NCBI GenBank assembly: GCA_905209085.1
Contig: CAJLRM010000007.1
Coordinates: forward strand, 90,384 to 154,383
Reading direction: 5' to 3'
DNA from: an uncultured Eubacteriales bacterium
Lineage (GTDB): Bacteria; Bacillota; Clostridia; Christensenellales; Borkfalkiaceae
DNA: 64,000 nt
Part shown: positions 55,378-63,949 of the stretch, piece after piece
Position numbering within the stretch: the first letter of the stretch is position 1
Layout: every line of letters begins with the position of its first letter
The notes under the pieces: generated by a model
What the model was told of the DNA's origin: nothing
Databases searched by the model: none
What the model saw: only the letters and a program-made list of their open reading frames with translations
Position numbers and translations under genes: made by a program

Positions 55378-57184
55378 AAGACTATCTCGCTTAGTCGTTT
55401 TGCTTTTGGCTCTATGCGTCTTGGCGAGCGGTTGTGCGCAGGCGGAACAGCAAAATAAAGTGAAGGTTTCCATCGTGGACAGCGTATTGTTTACGGCGGA
55501 AAACGCGGTCGGGAATGTGGAAAAGGGAGAGGACTTTATCGCCCTTTTGTCGCTTCGCGCCGGGTATGAGTTTGTATCCTGCGACTATTCCGATTATAAG
55601 GCGTCCGAAAAAGACGGCAAAACGCAACTGACGCTGAGAAGCGTCGTTCGTCCTTCGAGAGTCACCGTAAAATGCCAAAAGAAAGAGGTGCAAAACGCCG
55701 TGACGATCGATTTAAAATGCGCGGTGCGTTACGATTTCAACGGAGGAAAAGACGCGGACGGGTCGGGGACGCGCACGGTGCGTTATTCCCTCACCGCCCA
55801 TCACAGGCCGAACACGATAAACGGCGCAAACGTCAAAAGAAGCGGATTTGTGTTGATCGGATGGAATACGCAGGCGGACGGAAACGGCGCGCATATCGGA
55901 TTGGGCAGCCGCGTTACCGTTCAAAACGGCGAAGAGAAGACCTTATATGCCGAGTGGAAAAAAAGCATCGACGGCTCGCAATTTCTTTACAAAGAAGCTG
56001 CGGAGGGAGCGATCGCCCTCACGGGATATCGCGGAGCGGGCGACGTTCAGCCGTTCGTGATCCCGTCGGAGATCGACGGAAAAGAGGTCGTAGAGATTTC
56101 AAGTTCTTTTACGACCAATATGCCCTGTCGGGAACTTAGCTCCGAAACGCTCGTTTTGCCCGATTCGGTGAAATTTATCAAGAGCAATTCGTTTTTGCAT
56201 TCGGCTTTTTCGGAGTTGTATTTTTCGGACAATATCGAAGAGATCGACGAGAAAGCGTTTCCCCGCAATATCAAAACTTTTCATATCAACGCGTTTCGAG
56301 AGCCGTGTTTTCAAGCGGTCAATAACAGCACGATCTTTTCCGATAACATGGACAGACTGATTTTGAACGCAGACAGACGCAAACTTGTCTTTTTCTCGGG
56401 ATGCAGTTTCGCGTACGGACTGGACAGCAATGTCGTCGACGAAGTTTACGGCGGGGATTACGTCGTGTTCAATATGGGCATGAACGGAGATATAAACGCC
56501 GCGTTTCAAATGGAGATATTGCTCGCTTATATGGGCGAAGGGGACGTGTTTATCCATGCGCCCGAAGAGATGAGTCCGAGTCAGCTGATGTTCGGGTATT
56601 TTGTCAACAGCATCATGTTTATCATGGTGGAAGGCAATTACGATTTGCTTGCCCTTGCCGATTTTTCAAACAACAGCGGGGTGATCCGCGCGTTTTTTGA
56701 CTATATCGAAATTAAAAAGGATGCCGATCCCTGCCGCTATGACGAGGGCAGGTATGAGGATTTCAACATTTACGGGGATTATATTTATGAAAGACCTTAC
56801 GACGAAGCTACGGAAAGCGAGCGCGACGTTACGTACAGCGATAACGCCTACTGTTATGCGCCCGAGCTTTTGACGGATGCGGGAATCGAAAAACTTGCGG
56901 GGTATTACGACGAAATCCGTGAAAAGGGCGGGAGGGTTTATCTGTCGTACGCGCCCGTAAATATAAGTGCGGGAACGGGAAACGACGTGAGGGAAAAAGG
57001 ATATGAATTTGCCGAAAAATTTGAAAATATGTTTTGGGGTTACGGTTACGAGGCGATTTCCGACGTGGAGGAATATATGTTCCCGGGCAGATACTTCTAT
57101 GACAGCGATTATCACTTAAACGATTTGGGCGCGGCGTTGCGCACGGAGCGTCTGCTTGCGGATTTAAAGGCGGCGGGAATCTGA
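55367..57184 (+). CDS. SGNH acyltransferase-like lipoprotein with InlB-like and LRR modules
   Basis: This 605-aa lipoprotein (lipobox ASGC, Cys23) contains an InlB-like repeat (RYDFNGGKDADG to YAEW, about 120-196), an LRR module (FVIPSEIDGKEVVEISS, about 215-310) and a C-terminal SGNH-like domain with FFSGCSFAYGLDS (Ser347, GCS in place of GDS) and Asp579/His583 in YDSDYHLNDLG. That last dyad is nearly identical to the previous protein's, so the two are paralogous catalytic domains with opposite module order. I chose ATG 55367 for its clean signal peptide; ATG 55346 is possible. It is coupled to the preceding gene. Confidence 0.76.
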   Translation: MKNKRLSRLVVLLLALCVLASGCAQAEQQNKVKVSIVDSVLFTAENAVGNVEKGEDFIALLSLRAGYEFVSCDYSDYKASEKDGKTQLTLRSVVRPSRVTVKCQKKEVQNAVTIDLKCAVRYDFNGGKDADGSGTRTVRYSLTAHHRPNTINGANVKRSGFVLIGWNTQADGNGAHIGLGSRVTVQNGEEKTLYAEWKKSIDGSQFLYKEAAEGAIALTGYRGAGDVQPFVIPSEIDGKEVVEISSSFTTNMPCRELSSETLVLPDSVKFIKSNSFLHSAFSELYFSDNIEEIDEKAFPRNIKTFHINAFREPCFQAVNNSTIFSDNMDRLILNADRRKLVFFSGCSFAYGLDSNVVDEVYGGDYVVFNMGMNGDINAAFQMEILLAYMGEGDVFIHAPEEMSPSQLMFGYFVNSIMFIMVEGNYDLLALADFSNNSGVIRAFFDYIEIKKDADPCRYDEGRYEDFNIYGDYIYERPYDEATESERDVTYSDNAYCYAPELLTDAGIEKLAGYYDEIREKGGRVYLSYAPVNISAGTGNDVREKGYEFAEKFENMFWGYGYEAISDVEEYMFPGRYFYDSDYHLNDLGAALRTERLLADLKAAGI

Positions 57185-57201
57185 CGGGGGAGGAAAAAAT
57201 T

Positions 57202-57447
57202 ATGGAAGACAGCGTAATCGCAAACAACCCGATCCTGATCGTCGGCTTTATCGCCGCGCTGTTGCTGGGCGGATACGGATTGATCAAAAAGGCGCGTTTC
57301 TGCGTCACGGGCCTATCCGTTTTTCTCTTTCTTTCCACCGCCACCTACGCGTTGCTGAGAGGCGCAACGCTCTATGAAGTCGGTGCCGTCGCCGCCTTGT
57401 TCTTTGTAATAAATCTCTTGCCGCTCGGGAAGAAAGGAGGAAAATGA
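57202..57447 (+). CDS. 81-aa three-helix membrane peptide of the acylation cassette
   Basis: This small hydrophobic protein has helices near 10-28, 31-52 and 57-74 and a Lys/Gly tail. It starts at ATG 57202 after GGGGGAGG and ends one base before the TTG of the MBOAT gene. Its size and position recall small accessory membrane proteins of dlt operons (DltX), but there is no sequence basis to claim homology. It has no DSL phosphopantetheine motif, so it is not an acyl carrier protein. Confidence 0.72.
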   Translation: MEDSVIANNPILIVGFIAALLLGGYGLIKKARFCVTGLSVFLFLSTATYALLRGATLYEVGAVAALFFVINLLPLGKKGGK

Positions 57448-57448
57448 G

Positions 57449-58942
57449 TTGAGTTTCAATTCTTTGGAGTTCTTGCTTTTTCTTCCCGCCGTCGTTCTTT
57501 TGTATTGGCTTTTGCCCCATAAAGCGAGATGGATATTATTGCTGGCGGCAAGTTACATATTCTATATGAGCTGGAACGTGTGGCTGATAGGCTTGATCTT
57601 AGCGGTCACGGTAACGGCGTATGTCGCGGGAATCGCAATCGACCGCGCCGACAATCGGAAAGCGAAAAAGGTATGGTTGATCGTTACTCTCATTGTCTGC
57701 TTGGGATTGCTCATATTTTTTAAGTATATAAACTTTATTTTGGAGAGCGCGGTGGGCGTCATAAGGCTATTCGATGCGGGGCAGGAGGACATCGCGTTAA
57801 ACGTCATCCTACCCGTGGGTATTTCCTTTTACACTTTTCAGACCTTATCTTACGTCATCGACGTTTATCGCGGAGAGTTCAAGGCGGAAAGACATTTCGG
57901 ATATTTTGCCCTATACGTTTCGTATTTCCCGCAGCTTGTCGCGGGGCCGATCGAAAGGCCTCAGAACTTGTTGCCGCAGTTGAAAGAGCGGCACCGCCTC
58001 GACGAAGACGATATGCGGACGGGTGCGAAATGGCTTTTATCAGGTTTTTTCCGTAAATGCGTCGTGGCCGATTTTTGCGGAATCTTCGTCGATAAAGTTT
58101 ACGCGGATCCGGGCGGAGCGAACGCTTTGGCGATGTTTGTCGCTTCGGCGCTGTTTCTGATACAGATTTACAACGATTTCGCCGGCTATTCGGAAATCGC
58201 TTTGGGGGCGGCGAGGCTCATGGGCGTTAAGCTTTCGAAAAATTTTGACAAACCGCTGACGTCAACGAGTTATACGGAATTTTTCCGCCGTTGGCACATC
58301 ACGCTCAATCAATGGTTTACGCAGTATGTATACATCCCTTTGGGCGGCAATCGAAAGGGAACGGCAAGAAAGATAATCAATACTTTGATTGTATTTACGC
58401 TGTGCGGTTTATGGCACGGCGCAAATTGGACGTTTGTCCTGTGGGGCTTGGTCGCGGGAATTGCGGTAAGCATCGAAACGCTTTTAAAAAAATTTATAAA
58501 AAAACCGTGCGGATGTACGAATGCCGATGACGAAAAAACCGAGTTCAGACTGTTTCGGCAAATTGTAATATTCATTCTTTTTACGTTCAGCTGCGTTTTG
58601 TTCCGATCGCAAAGCCTGAACGAAGCCGGCGTGGCGTTCAGGCAAATGTTTACGGCCTGGGGCTTCGGAGAGGAATATATGAATGCCGCCATGTCTTCTT
58701 TGGGAATGAGTCCCGCGCAGATTTTTCAGCTTACCGTCGCGATTGCCGCCATGGTTTTCCTGTATCGGCTCACGGCGGAGCGCCGGGAAAGGCAAGAGGG
58801 CGGATTGTTGACCTCCGCCGCCCGAACGGGGGAGGGGACGAACGTCGTGGTGTTCGTCTACGGGATATTGGCTGTCGCGCTGTTTTGGCTGGCTTTGATT
58901 TCTTCGGGGGATATCAGCGGGTTTGAGTATTTTCAATTTTGA
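57449..58942 (+). CDS. MBOAT-family membrane O-acyltransferase (AlgI/DltB-like)
   Basis: This 497-aa multi-spanning protein moves an activated acyl group across the membrane for transfer to a surface polymer. Hallmarks: the opening FNSLEFLLFLPAVVLLYWLL, VGISFYTFQTLSYVIDVYRG, PQLVAGPIER, RRWHITLNQWF with His283, and catalytic His323 in CGLWHGANWTFVLWG. Translation starts at TTG 57449 with AAAGGAGG eight bases before; the ATG at 57444 hits a stop immediately. Length matches AlgI. It works with the SGNH proteins encoded just upstream. Confidence 0.95.
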   Translation: MSFNSLEFLLFLPAVVLLYWLLPHKARWILLLAASYIFYMSWNVWLIGLILAVTVTAYVAGIAIDRADNRKAKKVWLIVTLIVCLGLLIFFKYINFILESAVGVIRLFDAGQEDIALNVILPVGISFYTFQTLSYVIDVYRGEFKAERHFGYFALYVSYFPQLVAGPIERPQNLLPQLKERHRLDEDDMRTGAKWLLSGFFRKCVVADFCGIFVDKVYADPGGANALAMFVASALFLIQIYNDFAGYSEIALGAARLMGVKLSKNFDKPLTSTSYTEFFRRWHITLNQWFTQYVYIPLGGNRKGTARKIINTLIVFTLCGLWHGANWTFVLWGLVAGIAVSIETLLKKFIKKPCGCTNADDEKTEFRLFRQIVIFILFTFSCVLFRSQSLNEAGVAFRQMFTAWGFGEEYMNAAMSSLGMSPAQIFQLTVAIAAMVFLYRLTAERRERQEGGLLTSAARTGEGTNVVVFVYGILAVALFWLALISSGDISGFEYFQF

Positions 58943-58951
58943 GAGGTGTTT

Positions 58952-60379
58952 ATGAATCCTAGCGAGCGATTGCTTTACGATTATTTTGAAGAATATGCTT
59001 TGGAGTGCGGATGCGATACGTTTCTTTTCGACGAAAACGTTTCTTACACCGTCGGGCAGGCGTTTGCCGCCGCGCAGGGGCTTGCGCGTCAGCTGCAAAG
59101 GAAAGGGATTAAAAGCGGAGATTTCATCGCCGTAAAGGCGGAGAGAACGATTCGCACGATTTTGATTTTTTATGCGGTCCAGTTTATCGGCGCCGTTGCG
59201 GTTATGCACGATCCGCGCGAAAATATAAACGATAAAATCAGAATTGTCGACGACAAATTATATAGCGGAGAAACGGAAACAGCGCTTATATTTGACGAAG
59301 GGAAAGAAGAGCGTTTACAAACGGCGGCGAAGAGCAAAGCGACGAGCGCGGTCATCTTTACGTCGGGATCTACCGGTGAGAAGAAAGCTGTTTGTCTGAG
59401 TCAGTACAATTTTATCAATAATTCTCTGGATACGTTGTCTATCGGCGGCTATCGCGAGGACGACGTCAATATCCTGATCGTGCCTATACACCATGTGTTT
59501 GGGCTGGCGCTGATCATTACGGCGGTTGTGGCAAGGCACGGTATTTTTGTTCCGCGATTTGTGGAAACAGAGTATATAGTCGAGTGTATGATAAAGTATA
59601 ACGTGACGCGTTTGAACGGGGTACCATCTTTATATCTGGCTTTGGCCGAGAGTGCCCGCGCGGAAAAGATAAAAAGTCTGTGCTGCGGACTCATCGGCGG
59701 CGCGCCCTGGAACATGGAACAGTTTAGGAAAATAGAACGGAAGCTCGGCATCACTCTCGTTCCGGTATACGGCATGAGCGAATGTATTGGAATATCCTGC
59801 GGGGATTATCGGGATTCCGTCGAAAAACGCTGCGGCAGCGTCGGCAGAGTTTATTCTATGAACGAGCTGAAAATCGAAAGCGACGGAGAAATTCTCGTGA
59901 AAAGTCCCGCGATGTCGGCAGGGTATGTCGGCTGCGGTGCGGCCGTAGATTCCGACGGCTGGCTGCATACGGGCGATTTGGGGTATCTGGACGAAGAAGG
60001 GTATTTGCATATCGAAGGCAGAAAAAAGGACATCATCATTCGCAACGGCAATAATATTTCCGCCGTAAAAATTGAATCCGCGCTTCTCGAACTCCCCTAT
60101 GTGAAAGATGCGGCGGTGATCGCGGCATACGACGAAAGCGCGGGTGAAATCCCTTGCGCCATGGTAGTGCTCAACACGGGAGAAAAAAGGTCGGAAAGAG
60201 AAATTTTGCGCGATTTGACGAAATCGCTGACGAAGATAGAGATCCCTTCCGAAATAAAGTTTGCGCAAGAGTTGCCGTTGACATCAACGGGAAAAACGGA
60301 TAAAGAAAGAATAAAAAGAGTATTTTCCGAAAGAGGCGAAGGCCCGCAAAGGGAAAAAAAGGAAATGTCGACTATTTAA
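58952..60379 (+). CDS. AMP-forming acyl ligase (DltA/acyl-CoA synthetase-like)
   Basis: This 475-aa ANL-superfamily enzyme activates a carboxylic acid with ATP. Motifs: the phosphate loop VIFTSGSTGEKKA (134-146), YGMSECIG, HTGDLGYLDEEGYLHIEGRKKD with the hinge aspartate, and a catalytic lysine in STGKTDKERIKR near 455. It starts at ATG 58952 (GAGAGG), ten bases after the MBOAT gene, and ends the operon. In dlt operons the ligase loads a carrier protein; none is found here, so it may make an acyl-CoA or use a carrier encoded elsewhere. The substrate (acetate, an amino acid or another small acid) is open. Confidence 0.9.
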   Translation: MNPSERLLYDYFEEYALECGCDTFLFDENVSYTVGQAFAAAQGLARQLQRKGIKSGDFIAVKAERTIRTILIFYAVQFIGAVAVMHDPRENINDKIRIVDDKLYSGETETALIFDEGKEERLQTAAKSKATSAVIFTSGSTGEKKAVCLSQYNFINNSLDTLSIGGYREDDVNILIVPIHHVFGLALIITAVVARHGIFVPRFVETEYIVECMIKYNVTRLNGVPSLYLALAESARAEKIKSLCCGLIGGAPWNMEQFRKIERKLGITLVPVYGMSECIGISCGDYRDSVEKRCGSVGRVYSMNELKIESDGEILVKSPAMSAGYVGCGAAVDSDGWLHTGDLGYLDEEGYLHIEGRKKDIIIRNGNNISAVKIESALLELPYVKDAAVIAAYDESAGEIPCAMVVLNTGEKRSEREILRDLTKSLTKIEIPSEIKFAQELPLTSTGKTDKERIKRVFSERGEGPQREKKEMSTI

Positions 60380-60405
60380 CGCCGTAAGCGAAAGTATTTG
60401 GCGGG

Positions 60406-60430
60406 AGAGTCTTTCAGCGGAAGACTCTTT
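60406..60430 (+). terminator. Probable terminator of the acylation operon
   Basis: AGAGTCTT (60406-60413), loop TCAGCGG plus T, AAGACTCT (60421-60428), then TT. The T-run is weak. Confidence 0.5.
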
Positions 60431-60702
60431 GTGGGGGGCGGAAAAGCCTGCCGGCGACATTGACAATATGCCCTTAACGAGAGATAGGAATAGACAAGGA
60501 TGGGAAAACAAAAAAAGAGATGAAAAAATATGAGTCTTTAAAAAATCCGACTAAATGTTTTTAAGAGGTTAATAAATAAGTGGAAGAATTGACGAGAGGG
60601 ATAAAAGTTTTATGGGGTAATAAAATAAAATCCCGCGAGTAGGAAGAAAATCGATACTCGCGGGACGTTTCTATTTAAATAACGAAAAAACCATGAAAAA
60701 GA

Positions 60703-60730
60703 AAAAGGAGCGTACAGAACGCTCCTTTTC
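60703..60730. terminator. Bidirectional terminator
   Basis: AAAAGGAGCG (60703-60712), loop TACAGAA, CGCTCCTTTT (60720-60729), a perfect 10-bp stem usable from either strand. Confidence 0.8.
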
Positions 60731-60738
60731 GTCATAAA

Positions 60739-60870
60739 GGGTGGTGGAGTTGCTCCTTCTAAATCCGAACTCAATTCTTCTTCCGACTCAGTTATTGTTA
60801 CCGCTTTTGTTCCGTCTTTGTAATTAAATGCAAACACAATCTTATAAAGCTGACAACGAATATAAGCATT
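60739..60870 (-). pseudogene. C-terminal remnant of a serine site-specific recombinase
   Basis: On the - strand the frame reads NAYIRCQLYKIVFAFNYKDG (60870 down to 60811), then TKAVTITESEEELSSDLEG ending ATPPP. This is the end of the large clostridial serine recombinases (typical IVLTFNYKDGTKTI... SSDL pattern). Nothing of the catalytic or zinc-ribbon part is seen upstream. It marks an old mobile-element boundary in the AT-rich stretch. The frame runs on into the terminator at 60703-60730. Confidence 0.6.
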
Positions 60871-61347
60871 ATTGCACTGTCGGTCGGTTCACCTCATATA
60901 AAATAAATGCTTGCCGCAATAATCAGCAACAAAAACATAGGCTCGCAAATAGTACGCAGTGATTTAACAAAAAAACTGCATTTCTTTCGGGAAACCAATT
61001 CGTTTTTTTCGTATTCGACTTGCAACTTTTTTTACTTCGTCCGAACTAAGTTCAGACAATTTTGTTTCGTTTTGGTTGTTTACCATTGTAGTTTGTCTTC
61101 TTTTTATTAGTACAGTTATTGATTTTTTTTTCGCAAAAAGTATATAAAGAGCGCGTTTGCGGAACATACATCCGTCCCATAAACGCGCATAACGTCTGTC
61201 GCTATGATAAACCCGGCTTAATTATCTTACGGTGTTATAGCCTATTCGGTTTGTACTGTGGGATTTCTCTCAATAATGCAAAAAATGCGGTGCAAAGAGC
61301 TTGGTTCGTATAAGTTCAGATTAATTTTTCCGTTAAACATCCTTCCG
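60871..61347. other. AT-rich gene-free stretch
   Basis: I see no supportable gene, RNA or clear repeat in these 477 bases. A short - strand frame (60964-61167) contains a charged helix (SELSSDEVKKVASRIRKKRI) but has no recognisable family or binding site. Confidence 0.4.
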
Positions 61348-62540
61348 TTAAATTTTCTTTTTCTTTAACCCGAATGCAAGCACGATAGCCGCAATCAAGG
61401 ATAAACTTCCGCCGAACAGAAACGAAGCAAATGCGCCCCGTCCCAAAGTAAACCCGCTATAACGCTTGCGGGAAGAAGTGCGATTCCCACTACTGTTGAA
61501 TGTAAACCAAGCATTGTGCCTTTCAAATCGGGCGGTGCTATTTCTGCTATGAACGCACGTTCTACCCCAGCTACCATTGCGGTATAAATGCCGTATAAAA
61601 CAAAAATTCCTATCATCGTGCCTTGATTCGGGCAAAATGCAAATCCGATATAGACAAGAGCAAAAACAATATAACCCGATACCAATAATTTCTTTTTGCC
61701 TATTTTATCCGATAGCTTTCCGAAAGGAATAGAAAGTATTGCCGCAGTTACATTATATGCAAAGTATAATAAGATTGCATTCGTACTTGAAAATCCCATA
61801 TCCGTTGCTCGCATCAACAAAAAGCTGTTCGACGAATTCCCAAGCGTGAAAATAAAGGCAACCAAAAGATAAAGTTTTAAATGTTTATCCAAAGAAGAAA
61901 ACCGTTTCCAAAACTTTTCCCGTTTGGGCTGTTCGTTCGGTTTCGCTTTGTTTTCATGCACGAATAAAAACAATATCAGCGCAAGTACGACAGGGATTAC
62001 GGAAATCAGAAAAATATTTTGATAACCGCTTTCCCCGAGATTTTTCAAAAGCAGAAAGGCAATGAGTATACCGATAGCCGAACCTGCCATATCGAGCATT
62101 TTATGTATTCCGAACGCTTTTCCCGTTTTGCCTTGCTGTGCGCTGTCCGCAACCATAACGTCGCGCGGAGCGGTCCGTATTCCTTTACCCAACCTATCAA
62201 CAACTTTTGCAGCAAGAACTCCCGCCCAAGAAGCTGCGAAAAATAATGCTATCTTATAAATAATACCCGTTGAATATCCTGCCGCCGCAAGCGCCTTTTT
62301 GCGCTTGAACTTATCGCTGATATATCCGCTGAATACTTTTAACAGACTTGCAGTACTTTCCGCTATACCTTCGATTAAACCTACCAATGCGGGCGTTGCG
62401 CCAAGCACCGTCGTAAGATAAATCGGAATTAGCGGATAGACCATTTCACTTGAAATATCGGCAAAAAAACTGATAAGACCAAGCAATACTATATTCGTTA
62501 CGCCTTTGCGCATTGCATCGTTACTATTCTTTTTTATCAT
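61348..62540 (-). pseudogene. MFS transporter with a frameshift near the C-terminus
   Basis: This is a major facilitator superfamily protein of about 400 aa if repaired. The main frame runs from ATG 62540 and includes GLISFFADISSEMVYPLIP, motif-A-like SGYISDKFKRKKALA, VVDRLGKGIRTAPRD and the second-half copy GKLSDKIGKKKL. At about 61430-61440 the frame is lost: main-frame translation ends GLLWDGAHLLRFCSAEVYP, whereas the neighbouring frame continues AFASFLFGGSLSLIAAIVLA and ends GLKKKKI at 61348, clearly the missing twelfth helix. This is one indel in a GC-rich spot (GACGGGGCGCA), from real decay or a sequence error. It overlaps the AraC-GGDEF gene by 17 bases. The substrate is unknown. Confidence 0.8.
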
Positions 62541-63321
62541 TCAAATCGACCTTTCCGTAAAACTTTACGTTATCGTGCAAAGTTTTTATTTTAGAGTATT
62601 CCGTTGCCTGATTTTCCGCTTTGCCGTACCAATACCGTAGGTAGAGCGGAATCTCTATTCCGTTATAGTGAATTTTTTTGCCGTTCAAATCAGCTATACT
62701 CAACGCAAGTTGCTCTGCTTTCGTAATATTATCATAAGGGGTAAGCACAGCAAATTCATCTCCGCCTATTCTGACAAGATACATTTCTTCGGTAATATTT
62801 TCAAGTATTCGCTGTATCGTTTCCGAAAGCGCAATATCCCCCGCATGTCTTGATATGCCGTTAATTTCTTTTAATCCTACTATATCGAAACAAACAATAT
62901 AATTTCCCTCTTCGGCTTTCATTCTGTTTAGAAGTTCGGGGGTTGATCTGGCCATACCGCCTTCGTCAAGAATAATAGAAGAAAAGGCGTCGCCAAACTT
63001 ACCCGATTTACGAAAATCAGACGGCAAACATCCATAAACTTTCTTAAAAGTTCTACCGAAACTTTCACAAGTAGAATAGCCGTAGTTTAACGCTATTTCC
63101 AATACGGTTGCTTTGGTGGTTACAAATTCTTGCGCCGCCAAAGCAATGCGTCTTTTAACTATATATTCTTTAACGCCGTAATTAAATGTTTGTTTGAATA
63201 TCTTTTGCAATAATGACAAAGAGATAAAGGTAGCCTTTGCAACCTCATCTGCGGAGATATCTTCCTTTAGGTGGCTTTCAATATATTCTAATACCACTTG
63301 TAATTCGTAATATTTCTGCAT
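62524..63321 (-). CDS. AraC-type HTH fused to a GGDEF domain
   Basis: This 265-aa regulator has an N-terminal AraC/XylS double HTH (residues 5-105: ISADEVAKATFISLSLLQKIF, then ATVLEIALNYGYSTCESFGR and TFKKVYGCLPSDFRKSG) joined to a C-terminal GGDEF domain (138-255: CFDIVGLKEINGISRHAGD, VRIGGDEFAVL with GGDEF at 186-190). The first metal aspartate (Asp146) and GGDEF are kept, but FDIDxFK has become FDIVGLK, so it may bind rather than make the nucleotide. The start ATG 63321 has GGAGGG upstream on the - strand. It is co-transcribed with the overlapping MFS gene, which it probably controls. Confidence 0.85.
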   Translation of the reverse strand: MQKYYELQVVLEYIESHLKEDISADEVAKATFISLSLLQKIFKQTFNYGVKEYIVKRRIALAAQEFVTTKATVLEIALNYGYSTCESFGRTFKKVYGCLPSDFRKSGKFGDAFSSIILDEGGMARSTPELLNRMKAEEGNYIVCFDIVGLKEINGISRHAGDIALSETIQRILENITEEMYLVRIGGDEFAVLTPYDNITKAEQLALSIADLNGKKIHYNGIEIPLYLRYWYGKAENQATEYSKIKTLHDNVKFYGKVDLNDKKE

Positions 63322-63528
63322 AGCTGCCCTCCTTTGACAACCTTTAATATTATACTATAAAGAGAATGTACAGTCTTGACTTTTCTATCATTTTACTATT
63401 TTGCGCACAAAACTTTATTCTCTGCAATATTTTCGAAAACAGCACTATAGTCTTCTGCTCAGCATAAGCTAAGTCAAATCAAGATTTCTGTACGGGGCAG
63501 TTTTATCAATTCGAATTATAACGATATA

Positions 63529-63576
63529 AAAATAATACAGGGCTTGCATATGAATAAGCAAGCCCTGTATTATTTT
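63529..63576. terminator. Strong bidirectional terminator
   Basis: A perfect 19-bp inverted repeat (63529-63547 with 63558-63576) around a 10-base loop. It is A-rich at one foot and T-rich at the other. Confidence 0.85.
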
Positions 63577-63593
63577 AGTTGAATATAACAACA

Positions 63594-63634
63594 AATCCGA
63601 ACCAATCACGCGTTACTATGATTGAGTTCGGATT
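63594..63634 (-). terminator. Stem-loop directly behind tRNA-Ala
   Basis: AATCCGAAC (63594-63602) pairs with GTTCGGATT (63626-63634), and inner ATCA pairs with TGAT. It lies just downstream of the tRNA on the - strand. Confidence 0.5.
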
Positions 63635-63643
63635 ATTTTGATT

Positions 63644-63719
63644 TGGTGGAGATAACGAGATTCGAACTCGTGGCCTGTACGTTGCGAACGTACCGCTCTA
63701 CCAACTGAGCCATATCCCC
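63644..63719 (-). tRNA. tRNA-Ala, anticodon CGC, CCA encoded
   Basis: Read on the - strand: acceptor GGGGATA pairs with TATCTCC, including the G3-U70 pair that identifies alanine tRNAs. The D arm is GCTC...GAGC, the anticodon stem GTACG/CGTAC closes loop TTCGCAA (anticodon CGC), the T arm is ACGAG-TTCGAAT-CTCGT, and the 3' end is ACCA. It is 76 bases and fully canonical. Confidence 0.97.
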
Positions 63720-63732
63720 GAAAGCATGATAT

Positions 63733-63761
63733 ATTATAAACCATCTTTTTTCATTTGTCAA
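63733..63761 (-). promoter_or_regulatory. Consensus promoter of tRNA-Ala
   Basis: On the - strand TTGACA (63761-63756), 17 bases, TATAAT (63738-63733), 13 bases before the mature 5' end. Confidence 0.9.
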
Positions 63762-63949
63762 TAATTTATAAAGCATTTTTAGAAAATATTTTCATTTTTT
63801 ATATTTCATTTTTTTCTGTGATAGTTTCCCTATACAATATATAATAGAATATGCGCTCAGTTAAAAAAATTCACTATAAGCAAAGGCGAATAGTTCGGAG
63901 AAAGAACATAATAATTACCTCCGCGAAAAGGGGAAAAGGGTATAGAGAA

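Noticed and set aside
58952..60600. Missed acyl carrier protein after the AMP ligase
   Set aside because: No short frame with an Asp-Ser-Leu phosphopantetheine motif lies behind the ligase or between the cassette genes.
60739..60750. Possible att repeat of the tRNA-Ala 3' end (TGGTGGAG)
   Set aside because: Only eight bases match, and they fall inside the recombinase remnant's Pro codons; too short to call an attachment site.
63325..63370. Promoter of the AraC-GGDEF gene
   Set aside because: A TATAAT-like -10 exists on the - strand near 63345, but no acceptable -35 at 16-18 bases, so it is not listed as a feature.
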